A DNA stretch of 64,000 bases from Lithodes maja (GCA_037953745.1 JBAKBP010004300.1:1-64000); one strand, 5' to 3'; shown: positions 1-10,236, numbered from the stretch's first letter. A program made the numbers and translations. Notes: a model not told the origin generated them from the letters alone.

Positions 1-640
1 CCACGGGTCGGCGTTCGAACAAATTAATAAAGCAAACTCTCTTGCAAGTTCGTATACAAGTCATGTCCGGAGTGTGAAGTAAGAGTATCGCCCCACTTGG
101 TCACAGGTAAATTAAAGTCGCCAAAAATTACGGTATCTTGTGAGTTACTTACATCTGCAATTTGTTCGTAAATTTCTTGGTCAGTTTGCACTGATTGAGC
201 TGGAGGTCTGTATATTAACGCAAGTATTATTTTTGTACCTTTATTATTCTTTATTAGCACAAAAGATGTGTCGACGTTCACAATTTGAGGTTTTGACAAG
301 AGGGTAGAGTTAAGACTTGCTTTGATATGAAGTAAAACGCCACCTCCATTTCTATTTATTCACCTTTTCTCAAACATTACATAACCGGAAAGTGAATATT
401 CTGCTAAAAAGTCTCTATCTTCTGTATTGAGCCAAGATTCTGTTATGCCAATCACATCATAATTTTCTGTAAACACTAGCTCCTCTAAATCTGAAAATTT
501 ATTGCGTATGCTACGAGTGTTTGCATAGAAAACCTTTAAATTTGTTATTTTAGAACTCGCGGAACGCTCTTTAATAATATTTTTGGTTCTTGTCTTGTCG
601 GATCTACATTTATGTTCATGGCTATCCTCGGTCCTCGCTG
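1..640 (-). pseudogene. CR1-like LINE ORF2, N-terminal endonuclease domain (partial, broken)
   Basis: This is the start of the second ORF of a non-LTR retrotransposon, encoding the apurinic-like endonuclease that nicks target DNA. Reading leftwards, the block KVFYANTRSIRNKF (about 545-505) and the motif GITESWL match the family's opening strands. NRNGGGV and VIFGDFNLP (near 120) match the later catalytic core, whose Asp-Phe-Asn is present. An in-frame TGA near 362 and another stop near 24 break the frame. Coding similarity continues past the second stop to the window edge with a PTRG motif, so the reverse transcriptase should lie outside the window. The upstream neighbour on the same strand is the esterase-type ORF1. 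The EN assignment is firm; the CR1 grouping rests on ORF1. Confidence 0.8.
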
Positions 641-731
641 TCTTCGGTCCTTATCGCTGGTGGTCCTCGGTTGCCTCTGTTTTTTGCTAGATGATTTATG
701 TCACTGCTGCTTCTTCTCGGATGGCGTTTTT

Positions 732-971
732 TTATCCATAGCTGCGGACTGCTTCGTGTAGGAGACGACCCATGCGTGCTGAACCCAGAGGGTTTAGATG
801 AGTGCCATCCTTGCGTAACAGAGTAGGCTGGTTACAGAAATTATCCCAGAGGTTGATGAATTCAACTTCTTCCTTCAGACACACATATTTTAGTCAGCTA
901 CTTGTGCTGAAGGCCTTGTCATAGAATTTGTCAGGTGCGTCGATCTTGGGGAGAATGCCTGAGATGATGAT
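732..971 (-). pseudogene. CR1-like LINE ORF1, C-terminal end of SGNH esterase domain
   Basis: This is the C-terminal part of ORF1, cut off from its N-terminal part by the element at 972-3054. It reads IIISGILPKIDAP, then has an in-frame stop near 910, and then gives KDGTHLNPLGSARM. The Asp-Gly-Thr-His segment is the Asp-x-x-His catalytic pair of SGNH hydrolases. The reading frame ends at TAA 732-734. The frame and sense match the N-terminal fragment once the insertion and one target-site copy are ignored. SGNH domains are a known component of CR1-like ORF1 proteins, so I read this as LINE, not as a host esterase. Confidence 0.75.
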
Positions 972-3054
972 TGTAATGGTCAAAATCTAATTTGTATACT
1001 TCATATGTATTTGCATATATACAAAATATATGATAGTATTGTAAGCTGATCTATACTGTAAAATAGTTTAATATACAAGGCTTATAAATTAAAGGGTTCA
1101 TAGATATAAGTTGTACACATATGATTTGATGCATCTGGAGAAACTGTATTTATATACATCATATAGAGGTTATGCATGTCCACTAATTTATGAAATATGA
1201 TATAATTTGGATAAAATAGTTTGTCCGTATGGATTAGCTGGTATGGATATATTCTGTTTGTTTTATATTATACAGCCAATTTAACCCTCCTGGCCCAGTT
1301 GCCATTTTAAAATGACACCACGAATTAAGGGCAGGAGCCCGGGTGTCATTTTAAAATCTGTAAGCTTGAAAGCCTATTCAGCTTGGTCTGAACGCTGTGC
1401 GTCCGACGCATGTAAACAAAGCTGATCGTTACGTCACCGCACCTCCGAAAACAAGAAAGAGAAGACTCATTTGTTATTGTATGTCTGTATGTCGTTGTTT
1501 CCGTAGTGAAAAGATCGTCATATTGCTAACATCGCCTGCAAGTGCTCTCCACTGAAATCGTCATCACAACTGAACCAGTTGACATAGAGAGCTCTACTCA
1601 ACGCCAGTCTACAGATTGGAAACCGCACTACAATTATAGATGCATGGGAAATTTCTAGCAGTTAAACTAAACAAAAATACGGTAGCCTAGGCCTAGACGT
1701 TTTTCGGCCAGATCGCCCGGGTAGCCCACACTGTCATTTTGAGAGCCTGCCCGGGCCAGGAGGGTTAATGTATCTCATAAACTTGTATTGTAAAATGTAC
1801 AGTATATCAGTATATACTAAATTTATGTATCAAATATTTGTCTGGCGTATTATAATATATGTTAGATGGTAAATGATAACAACCAAGGTGTTGCCAGGAA
1901 AGTGTTTCGAACTATTGGTTTAATTTTGTATGAAGCATCTTGTCAGTGTTTCGAACATTTTCCGATCCAAACTAGGTAGAGAAGTAGTGAGAGCAGACAG
2001 TTTGCTGTGAGCCCCGCCCGAGTGTATACCTGTTTGACCAGGCAAAGGATTACATAAATTATGAGCCCAGGATATTTGTGTAGTGTCACTTGGGCGGGAC
2101 AATGATAGGACGTAACTTGACTGGTCACATTGTCCGGTGAGTAAATCTTATTTAACTATTTGTAAGTTATGTATAGGATAGGAAACTGTTTAACTCTCCA
2201 ATTTATGTGAACCTCTTGCTACCATATGTTTGTATAGCCGGCTCGATTAACATACTTCCTAAACTGTAAAGAGTATTAGTGATTCAGATTTACCTATGTA
2301 TTTCTTGTTAACATTTTATCGTTGATCATAGCGCAGTTTATGACATATTTGATTTCATTCAGTTGCTAGAGTTTAAGGTCTCTAATATTTGAGCCAGTCT
2401 GTAAAGTATAAAGTACACGTCATTTATGTATTGAAATTATCCTAACTTGATTGCCTTTAGTTTAACAAATTTCATAACTTTAATTGCATTAGCCTAATCC
2501 TCTTTGATATTCCTCCTTTGATTCGTGCTTGTTTCTACTTTGGTGTAATGTGTCCTTTGAGACCTAGTGTTGGGAGTTTTGACAATGTTAAGTTTAACTA
2601 CCTTTAATATTCAATTGTAATGGTTGAAGCGCAGAATTATAATTGCTTTTGTTGTTTTGCTGATGTACTGTATATGTAGTATATACTCAGGCACATACCC
2701 CATTGCTGGGAGTGGCCGACATGAACAGAAACATTTAAAGTTCCTATTCTCAAGGTCAAGGACCACTTTCGCGTTCTCTCGCCAGTTTCTCTGTCACTTC
2801 GGGTAGGAAAATTATACTGTACAAGGGGAGGAGGATTACTAGCCAGGCCCCTGATTAATAAGTTCATTAATTAGTATTCTCCTGTACAAAATGTTTTGCT
2901 TGGTAATCAATTTGGCAATAAATATGAATGTTGGATATAGAGCATTGTTGAGTGAAAATTACATTAGTGTTCTTTGTTCGCAGTTAATCATCATAACCAT
3001 CGACACTATCAATAAAGATGCATTACCTGAACCATGTTTGAGTTACTCCTTTCA
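972..3054. mobile_element. Solo-LTR-like insertion with 5-bp target duplication
   Basis: The segment begins TGTAATGG and ends CTCCTTTCA, so it has TG...CA ends. It is bounded on both sides by ATGAT (967-971 and 3055-3059). Removing it with one ATGAT copy rejoins the ORF1 frame of the surrounding LINE exactly. There is no coding potential, and an AATAAA lies near the right end at 3011. Size, ends and 5-bp duplication fit a solo LTR, about 1.6 kb without the nested MITE. I cannot name the parent family, as no matching internal region is in the window. Confidence 0.65.
1285..1764. mobile_element. TTAA-flanked piggyBac-like MITE, family T1
   Basis: A 480-bp non-coding element lies between TTAA at 1281-1284 and TTAA at 1765-1768. 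Its first 12 bases, CCCTCCTGGCCC, are repeated inverted at the right end, and an AAAATGACA block is also shared inverted a little further in. TTAA duplications and CCC-starting ends are characteristic of piggyBac elements. No transposase is present. Confidence 0.75.
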
Positions 3055-3899
3055 ATGATATTCCTTGACTTGTTTTAGTAGTGCTGGATCATCTTGCATT
3101 ATTTGTTCATCAACTCTTCGGATCTGGTGCGCATGACGTAATTTGAACCAGCATGGATGACAAAGAGGGTATTTTCGTTTGCATCCTTTGTGGTATCTTC
3201 GAAGGCTTCCACAATGTCGTCCAGTCCAGCTCCTGGGATGCAAAATCTTTTTCGTAGATTTGGGACTCTGTCGCAGAACTATTCGACCTGTCCTCGTAGG
3301 ATGGAATCCCCAACGAGCCTGGTCTCTTCTGGTTCGTCTTCCATCTCTACCAAGATCTCAAATCTGTTTGACATTATGACTGGTAGATGAGACCTTTTCT
3401 GCGTTGGCCGTACACCGTTCCTCACTGGTGTAAATCCGGAAACCTGTGGTGGCGAGACTCTGCGTACAGGTTAGGGAGAGGAGTGGTTAGAACGGGGGCG
3501 AGGGGTTGGTACTGTTCGTGCTAGCAGGTTTCTTGCACGAGGAGTGGGGGAGAGACTAAGGTGAACAGGGCGGCTGTCCTGATTTGATGTCGGCTCAGGT
3601 TCATCAGAAGCATCTGCTGCAATGGCTACTGCAGGTGTTGGGTTGTTGGCAGATGACATTGGGGCGGTGGTAGATGCTGGAGTTGAAACAATTGGAGTTA
3701 GTGATACTCCAACGTTGAGTGTTACAAACTCTTGGAGTGATTCCAGCTTCCTAGTGAGGGCGTTGATCTTGTTGTGGGCTTCATCCAATTTTGCTGTCAA
3801 ATCCTCTCGTTGCTGGCAGAGTCGGCAGACATGTGGATCGGCAGGAGCAAACATGGAAGCACCAAACCTACCGGTGCAGTTCGTACAGGCACGAGGCAT
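3055..3899 (-). pseudogene. CR1-like LINE ORF1, N-terminal part with zinc-finger-like and SGNH start
   Basis: ORF1 starts at the ATG at 3899 (MPRACTNC). Residues 4-35 hold two Cys-x2-Cys pairs (CTNC and CRLC), a zinc-finger or PHD-like arrangement. A short heptad-rich helix follows, then a Ser/Pro/Thr-rich linker. After a stop near 3468 the same frame continues into the SGNH domain: VGDSILRGQV carries the nucleophile block, and GAGLDDIVEAF and FVIHAGSN match later blocks. Further stops lie near 3274 and 3098. The protein is then cut at 3055 by the solo LTR. ORF1 proteins of this kind bind the element RNA; the esterase role is unresolved in the family. This copy is dead. Confidence 0.75.
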
Positions 3900-3924
3900 G
3901 GTGACGATCACTTTCTTCAGATCA

Positions 3925-4050
3925 CTTCACTCACTTAAAAACACTTAACTCAGTTTAAAAACACTTAACTCCCTTTAAAATCACTTAACTCACTTTAAAA
4001 ACACTTATCTCACTTTAAAAACACTTCACTCACTTCAGGTCGCTTCACTT
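3925..4050. repeat. 20-bp tandem repeat in the LINE 5' region
   Basis: About six imperfect copies of a unit close to AACACTTAACTCACTTTAAA lie directly upstream of the LINE ORF1 start (ORF1 runs leftwards from 3899). The placement suggests a repetitive 5' untranslated or promoter region. Confidence 0.75.
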
Positions 4051-4399
4051 ACTTAAATAGGCCTAACCGAAAACAAAAATGTTGAAATACGCACAAATAG
4101 GTTATCAGCCTAACGGTCCAGTGGTTCCCAAACTATTTTGATAGCGACCCTTAATACAATATGTCATAGTCCTTGCGACCCTACACCCTGAAACACTGGA
4201 TTTGTTAATTTTATATTTGTATTGATTGTTATATGCCTAATGATTTTCCAAGACAGTTATGTATATTCTTACATTATAGTATGTCAAACTTGATAACTTA
4301 GTTGATGTAACATCTGTGCATACATCTGTTCATTCAGTCTAGACCATGTTTCTTAAAACATATAATACAATCACCATATTAAAAATGTGTTCTCTAGTG

Positions 4400-5010
4400 G
4401 TGGTAGATGTCAAAGCATTACAATATAGAAACTATTCTAGTATGTTTTCTTCTCGTTGGTACCGAACGAAAGCCATGAATTGGGGGTCACCTGCAATGTC
4501 CACTGATTCATCTGTCTTCAGTGCCAAATTGCCTACTTATTTCAAAACCACAATATGTTGAGATAATGTATCTTCTGACATCAGGTCAATTCCACATTTA
4601 CTACTACTATTTGAAAGTGGTAGCCTACTGATTCCAACTTCTTATCAACATATGTTCCACAAAGAGTTTTCTCCATTGCTACTGCAGCTGGTTTCACTAG
4701 CTGACACATGAGTTTTTTTGCATCTATTCCATGCTACTACTAATGACGCCAATGAAGCCGTCTCCAGAGAAAAAAATGAGAAGCTGGGAGCATCAATCCG
4801 CCTTCATTTTACCAACACTTCTCTTTCATTCTAGTGAGATTTGAATGAATTGAACTCAAATCGCACTTCAATTTGTTATCCTTCATGGATTCGATAGCCA
4901 GGACTTGAAGGCACTGGCCACACTGAGGTCTGACATTTCCAGAGCGTTCTCTAAACTCAGTGAAGCCACACTTAACAATATTTGGTCTATACTGTAACTG
5001 TACTTTACAT
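4400..5010 (-). pseudogene. hAT transposase relic (ZBED5/GTF2IRD2-like), BED finger plus N-terminal catalytic region
   Basis: Read leftwards, broken frames give IESMKDNKLKCDL, like the end of a BED finger, then KPAAVAMEKTLCG, then SEDTLSQHIVVLK, then LALKTDESVDIAGDPQFMAF. The last matches the conserved Asp-Glu-Ser region near the first catalytic Asp of the ZBED5/GTF2IRD2/FAM200-type hAT transposases. There are at least four stops and several frameshifts, and the C-terminal half is not recognisable. The order and sense agree with its place inside the hAT ends. It is a non-functional fossil, not a host gene. Confidence 0.6.
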
Positions 5011-5588
5011 TGAAATTCTTACCATTAAAGTAGTAATGAAACTATAAAACATTTAGAATGTTTCACATTTCAAGGGGAAAATGATTGAGGTGCTCAACAT
5101 GATAAGATTTCACACCAATGCAAACATCATGATAACCCGTATAGTTGAGTGCACAACTCATCTTCCTCACTCACACTCGCTTACCCAGTCTATCTGGCAG
5201 TCAAAAATGGAAATCTGACTGTTGCTAAAATAAAAATGATAGTATGCCAACATTAAGCCTAAAGACTTGCACAGTTAGATTATTCACCATGAAATGCAGT
5301 CAACGAAACCCCCCTCATTCATTCACTAACCCACATTCACAGGCCTATAATATAAATACATTCAAAGATATATTTGCAATAATCCACATACAACGAAAAG
5401 TATAATGTATTATATTAGTGTTAAAGTAAATTTTGTGGCTTCGCCCCATCAAAAACATCATCACTCACATTCTCAAAAATATTCTTGATCTTGCTTGTTG
5501 TTATATCAATGTATTATATTTATAACTATAATAATTTCAATGGTTTTTGGGTTCTAGGTTGCAGAGTGAAAACGGGTAATAAGAAACC

Positions 5589-5610
5589 AATATATATATA
5601 TATATATATA
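5589..5610. repeat. (TA)n microsatellite at the left edge of the nested LINE
   Basis: A run of about 11 TA units lies immediately left of the point where LINE coding similarity begins. A longer (AT)n lies at the other edge (8428-8485), so either the target or the LINE tail was AT-repeat rich. Confidence 0.8.
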
Positions 5611-5633
5611 CTCTCATTCTTCTCATATGTTTC

Positions 5634-6283
5634 TGCCCGGAATCAAGCCAAATCTGTTCTTCGACTTGCCAAACACTCTTTCATCAATAATAAATGCACT
5701 GAACTATCCAACTCTAGCTCTTCCCAAGCTTTCTGGCATCTAGCCAAAAACCTCTCCAACAATTTCTCTTCCTCGTCTTTCCCTCCCCTTTCCCACTCTG
5801 ATGGCACAACCATCACTTCTTCCTCTGACAAAGCTAAACTCTTCGCTCAAACTTTTGCTAGAAACTCCACCTTGGATGATTCCGGTGCTATTCCTCCCTC
5901 TCCGCCCTCCTCTCTCTTACTTATGCCTAATATCCTAATCTCTTCTAAAGATATACTTTCTACCCTCTCTGGGCTTAACACTAATAAGGCGTACGGTCTG
6001 GACGGTGTTCCTCCTGTTGTTCTCAAAAACTGTGCTTCCGTGCTGACTCCCTGCCTAGGCAAACTCTTTCGTCTCTGTCTATCCTCTAACGTCTTCCCTT
6101 CATGCTGGAAGTTTGCTCACATTCAACCTGTCCCAAAGAAGGGTGACCGCTCTCAACCCTCCAACTATCGTCCAATTGCTCTTATCTCTTGTCTTTCTAA
6201 AGTTTTTGAAACTATTCTTGCTTCCAAATTTCTTAAGCATTTCTCTTCTCATAATCTGCTCTCAGATCGCCAGTATGGCTTCC
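5634..6283 (+). pseudogene. Nested LINE, linker and N-terminal reverse transcriptase
   Basis: An open frame running through 6357 contains the EN-RT linker (RNQAKSVLRLAKHSF), then the RT N-terminal blocks. NKAYGLDGVPPVVLKNC and VPKKGDRSQPSNYRPIALI are classic non-LTR RT motifs, followed by SDRQYGFL. The endonuclease half is absent, so the copy is 5' truncated, as LINE insertions usually are. Real similarity stops at the TTAA at 6284-6287, where a MITE enters. The residues after that in the open frame are MITE sequence. It belongs to the EN-type (jockey/I/CR1) group; I do not assign a clade. Confidence 0.85.
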
Positions 6284-6287
6284 TTAA

Positions 6288-6908
6288 CCCGGGAGCTGCG
6301 GGGAGACTCTTAAGAGTTCCCCCGGCGGACTGCGGGAAGACTCTTGAGAGTAAGTAAAATAAAAAATCAACTTTTGACATCGAAAAAAAAAAAAAAAAAA
6401 ATTTTTTATTTTTTTATTTTTTTTTGGCCCCTGGGCCATGCAAAATCTCAGTCCTCTACCTCCCCTCCTTCCCCACTTTCCTCCTCTCCTTCAGTTATCA
6501 CCTATTTTCCCTATTATTCCCTTATTCTGAGGTATATTTTCGTGCTAACATTAGCGAGTTGCAAGCAGGGTGTTGTCATCACTGATGGCAAGCGAGTGCA
6601 AGAGAGAGAGAGAGAGTATCGATCGACTGTGTCTCAGTGGCCTTGGGGGAAATTGGCGGGAAAGCAGTTTGCCTCACCCATACATTATACAACTCGCGGG
6701 CTATATCTCCGATTTTGACCATCCAAACGCTGTTTTCACTCGTTTTATTGTTGTTTCAGGTTAATACCTTTATAATCAACCCATAATAGGCGCATATGGA
6801 TAATTATTAATGCTATTAATGGTACAATGAATATTTTAGTGACGGAAACACCTCAAATACGTCAGCACAGGGGGACGTTTTCAATTACCCCCATGCGCAC
6901 TTGTTAGG
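6288..6908. mobile_element. TTAA-flanked piggyBac-like MITE, family T2, copy a
   Basis: A 621-bp element lies between TTAA 6284-6287 and TTAA 6909-6912, inserted in a LINE reverse-transcriptase codon run. Removing it with one TTAA restores the RT frame. The left end is CCCGGGAGCTGCGGGG and the right end reads, inverted, CCTAACAAGTGCGCAT. It is homologous, in reverse orientation, to 36826-37467: the shared interior includes CCATCCAAACGCTGTTT and the block around CGTGCTAACATTAGCGAGTT. It is non-coding, with a poly-A/T stretch and a (GA)n run. Confidence 0.85.
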
Positions 6909-6912
6909 TTAA

Positions 6913-7412
6913 GGGTCGCTCTACTGGTGATCTTCTTTCATATCTTACTAACTCTTGGTCATCCTCCTTTCGGGACTTCGGTGAGACTTTTTCTATTGCA
7001 CTAGACATATCGAAAGCCTTCGATAGAGTCTGGCATAAATCTTTAATTTCTAAACTACCCTCCTTCGGCTTCTATCCCTCCATCTGTGCCTTTGTCTCTA
7101 ATTTCCTTTCCGGCCATTCCATAGCCGCGGTTGTGGACGGCCATTGTTCACTTCCTCACCCTATAAACTCCGGTGTTCCTCAGGGCTCTGTCCTATCTCC
7201 TATTCTCTTTCTAATTTTTATAAATGATCTCCTTAACTGTACCTTAATTCCCATCCATTCATACGCAGACGACTCAACCTTACACTACTCCATTAGTTTT
7301 TCAGAACGCCCCAGCCAGCAATCCCTCAACGACAAACGTAATGAAGCCATAGAACTCTTAAATTCTGATCTAAATACTATTTCCAATTGGGGCAGAGAAA
7401 ACCTTGTTAACT
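6913..7412 (+). pseudogene. Nested LINE, reverse transcriptase catalytic core
   Basis: Coding resumes right of the MITE with GRSTGDLLSYLTNSW. FSIALDISKAFDRVWHK follows, with the first catalytic Asp, then SGVPQGSVLSPILFLIFI and HSYADDSTLHYS, with the catalytic Ala-Asp-Asp. All signature blocks of a non-LTR RT palm are present in order. The frame is open until the next MITE enters at 7417. No stop codon is visible inside this section, so the catalytic core was probably active until the insertions. Confidence 0.85.
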
Positions 7413-7416
7413 CTAA

Positions 7417-7644
7417 CCCTCTCCGACACATGACGCGATTTTGAGCCTATTGGGGATACTTTAAAGCCTTTGTTACCATCAGGGGTATTTAGAAACCTTT
7501 AGTTTAGTTACTTCAACCTCTGCAGTTGTCTTTTGAGTTAGCTGTGGGCAGAAAACTAATTATGGGGAGGTAATTATAAGAGTGAGAGAACTCTATTTAT
7601 TATTGCTAATCTGGCAACCTCTGCGTCATAAATGCGTGAAAGGG
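7417..7644. mobile_element. Short MITE with CTAA duplication, family T5
   Basis: A 228-bp non-coding element lies between CTAA at 7413-7416 and 7645-7648. Its ends CCCTCTCC and (inverted) CCCTTTCA are followed by a shared ATGACGC at about base 15-21 of each end. Removing it with one CTAA joins the RT fragments in frame. The CCC-starting ends and the TTAA-like site suggest a piggyBac relative using a non-canonical target. Confidence 0.7.
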
Positions 7645-7648
7645 CTAA

Positions 7649-8339
7649 TGCTTCCAAAACCCAATTTCTCCATCTATCTACCCGTCAGGATCTCCCAGCG
7701 GACTATCCCTTATTCTTCAACAATACAAAAATCAACCCTTCATCTTCTCTCAATATTCTTGGTGTCTCTTTTTCTTCTGCTCTCATTTGGAAGGACCATA
7801 TTACCAGTCTTGCTAAGGCAGCCTCCCAGAAGCTGGGTGTGCTCAACCGCCTTAGGGGGTTCTTTTCCCCTGCACAGCTTCTTGCTCTGTACAGGGGCAT
7901 AGTGCGCCCTTGTATTGAGTATTGTTCACATGTGTGGGGAGGTTCCTCTCACACCGCTCCCTAGACAAAGTTGAAAGGAAGGCCTTTCGTATCATTAACT
8001 CCCGTCCACTCACCAACTCTCTGCAATCTCTCTCTCTCCGCTGCAATGTTGCATCTCTCTCGCTATTCTATCGCTACTATAATAATCAGTGTTTCCTCAG
8101 AGCTATCCCAGTGCATACCACCTCCTTTACATAGGGCACGTGGTACCCGTCTTGCAACTCAATCCCACCCCTACTCTGTGCAACTCTCCAACCCAAGAGT
8201 GAAACGTTACTCTCAAACTTTCTTCTACTCAACAGCTGAGCTCTGGAACTCTCTCCCAGAATCAGTCTTTCCCTCTTCCTATGACTTAAATTGCTTCAAA
8301 CTCTGTGTGTCCAGGCATTTTGGCTCGAACGTCCCTTGA
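7649..8339 (+). pseudogene. Nested LINE, reverse transcriptase thumb and C-terminal region
   Basis: This section starts NASKTQFLHLSTR, then INPSSSLNILGVSF, KKLGVL-like SQKLGVLNRLRGFF, and IVRPCIEYCSHVWGG, the usual post-catalytic and thumb blocks of jockey/CR1-type LINEs. The C-terminus reads ELWNSLPESVFPSSYDL and ends at the stop at 8337-8339. Two frameshifts, near 7961 and 8125, move the protein between frames. A short AT-rich 3' tail and A-run follow, merging into (AT)n at 8428. Confidence 0.8.
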
Positions 8340-8420
8340 TTTTGGCCCTGTCACTCTTTCAACTATGGGGGAGGCACTCGCTATAGGCAGTTATGCCTTT
8401 TGCCTCCCTCAATCACATAG

Positions 8421-8427
<7 letters not shown>

Positions 8428-8485
<58 letters not shown>
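8428..8485. repeat. (AT)n microsatellite at the LINE 3' end
   Basis: About 29 AT units directly follow the A-rich end of the nested LINE. Beyond it hAT sequence resumes at about 8486. Confidence 0.9.
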
Positions 8486-8486
<1 letters not shown>

Positions 8487-8949
8487 CTAACCAGGCATTA
8501 ACAAACTTCTAGAATATCACTGAATAATAGGACTGGCTAACGCTCGAGTGGATAGTAACTAAGTGAGTGAAGGTCACTCGGCATCAGACAGTTCAGACTC
8601 CAAACCAGGCACACAACATCCCGTACCGTATGGCTTACGAGTATTGGGCATAATTTACGGTAGCCAGCCGCACGGAGTAACTAATGAACGAAACTCTTCA
8701 TGTGATGGGAAATGTTATTGTTAAGATTTCAAATGCAGGAGTATTTATTTATAAGACTTGGGTCTTGAGTCTAACGTCATTTGATAATGTTATCATAATG
8801 TTATACATTCCCAAGTTTCACGATGGAATTTTTGCACAAATAGTAGTTGTTTATTATATTTAACTTTATTTCTCCAGACCCTCCCACGACCCTCAGAATA
8901 ACCCTTGTGACCCTAGTTTGGGTCGCGACCATGGCTTTAGGAACCATTG

Positions 8950-9555
8950 GGCCCCGGCCCTAACCGAAAATTAAAACAAAACAAACTGAAATTTAAATAC
9001 GCAGTGATAGCCAAACCGAAAACAATTTTATTTTTATTTAAACAGAATATGGTACCTTCGTAGTTCGTATAATTATGTACTTATATATGTATTTTTATTA
9101 CAAATATTTCTTAACTCATAAATATTTTAATTATGATATATATATTCTTCTTGGTATGCTAAAGTGATATATTATTTTATTATTAGAGATTGTTTTTAAA
9201 TTTAGGAGTAAGCATAATTGATTGCACAGTATATACGATTATTATACAGCTTTATAATACTAGTGATCTTTTTTATTGATTATGTATATTTTACTTTCGA
9301 CTAAATTTAAGCTACTGTAAAAAAGCGTCAATGCTTATTGAAGTTACGATTAGTACAAATCAATTTATTGAGAAGTACCAGAATTGAGTTAAGCAATTAT
9401 TTAAAAATTACAAATTCTATATTATGAAGAGATGAATTATTATTGGATATATCACATCACATTTTTTAAAACTAATCTACTTCAAATGTATGTGTACTGT
9501 ACAGTATTATAATCTTATGTATATTACGAAATAAAGTTATTGAACTGAATTGAAT
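8950..9555. other. AT-rich remnant, probably upstream part of the CR1-like LINE
   Basis: No coding frame. The first 60 bases repeat motifs found at 4058-4095 (CTAACCGAAAA and AAATACGCA), so this looks like a continuation or tandem copy of the LINE 5' region on the other side of the hAT insertion. The rest is AT-rich, and I see nothing else in it. Confidence 0.4.
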
Positions 9556-9716
9556 TGACTACTTGTACAAATACTACTACTATTACTTTTTTGTTGTACT
9601 ACTACAGTCTGTGCATCCCCTCTTTGGACCCTAAACAAGGTCGGACCAGTCATCAATGCACACGACTTGGTAGTCGTACAGCTGCTTCCTATTCCGGGTT
9701 TTTTTTTTTTTTTTAA

Positions 9717-10154
9717 CCCGTACAGCCCCAGCGACGCGCCTGATGCGTCGGCGATGTATGTAACGCACAGCCCCGAGACGCGCCTGGTGCGTCACCCTAA
9801 TTGCGCCGACCGTAACCTCAGGTGTAGCCACTCAAGAGGGCTCAGATTTGTATGGGAACTGTGTACGTATCCCACGCAACCGTGCCAATGGTTGAAAACT
9901 CTCAAAGTCCACGTGCGTGCGCGTGAGTGCGCAATAACCTGTTTTTTGGGGATAATTGCCTTCAATTTTTTACTCTTGTAAAATACGTTTTCGGGGGCTC
10001 TGTAGGACCATTTTTTAAGCTTTTTGAGCGGTTTTTCGTGTTTTTTCCTTCATTCCTAACCCATTCGCTATTGTTTCTGGAATAAAACCATTTTTTGAAA
10101 ACCGGCCGGGTTCTGGTGAACAAACATTACCAAAACTAGCCGGGGCTGGACGGG
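9717..10154. mobile_element. TTAA-flanked piggyBac-like MITE, family T4
   Basis: A 438-bp element lies between TTAA 9713-9716 and 10155-10158. The left end CCCGTACAGCCCCAGC and the right end, inverted, CCCGTCCAGCCCCGGC differ at two of 16 positions. It is non-coding and sits in the 3' UTR of LINE copy 1; copy 2 has no counterpart. Confidence 0.8.
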
Positions 10155-10236
10155 TTAATACAGTACATTTATTATATTTTACAAACATCAGATATTACTA
10201 TATTCCTGCTATTCTACTACTCTATATCATGCAACT

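Larger units (their letters stand above)
4119..8949 (-). mobile_element. Degraded hAT transposon containing a nested LINE
   Basis: The left end CAGTGGTTCCCAAACT and the right end, whose complement reads CAATGGTTCCTAAA, are hAT-type terminal inverted repeats. Both are followed inward by a GCGACCC block. A decayed minus-strand transposase lies at about 4400-5010. The middle (about 5612-8427) is a later LINE insertion with its own nested elements. I could not find a clean 8-bp duplication: 4111-4118 and 8950-8957 differ. The ends are therefore likely but not proven. The surrounding sequence resumes motifs of the CR1-like LINE 5' region. Confidence 0.6.

Noticed and set aside
732..3899. SGNH hydrolase as a host esterase gene
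   Set aside because: Stops, adjacency to a LINE endonuclease on the same strand, and the known presence of this domain in CR1-like ORF1 point to a transposon protein.
6284..6764. Open frames of 124 and 64 aa in the MITE, and the C-terminal extension of the RT frame to 6357
   Set aside because: They lie within TTAA-bounded non-coding sequence, so are chance frames.
8305..8490. 61-aa frame ending in a Tyr/Ile repeat
   Set aside because: It is the (AT)n microsatellite read as codons.
4119..8957. 8-bp target duplication for the hAT element
   Set aside because: The bases outside the two ends (4111-4118 and 8950-8957) do not match; I kept the element at moderate confidence without a duplication.
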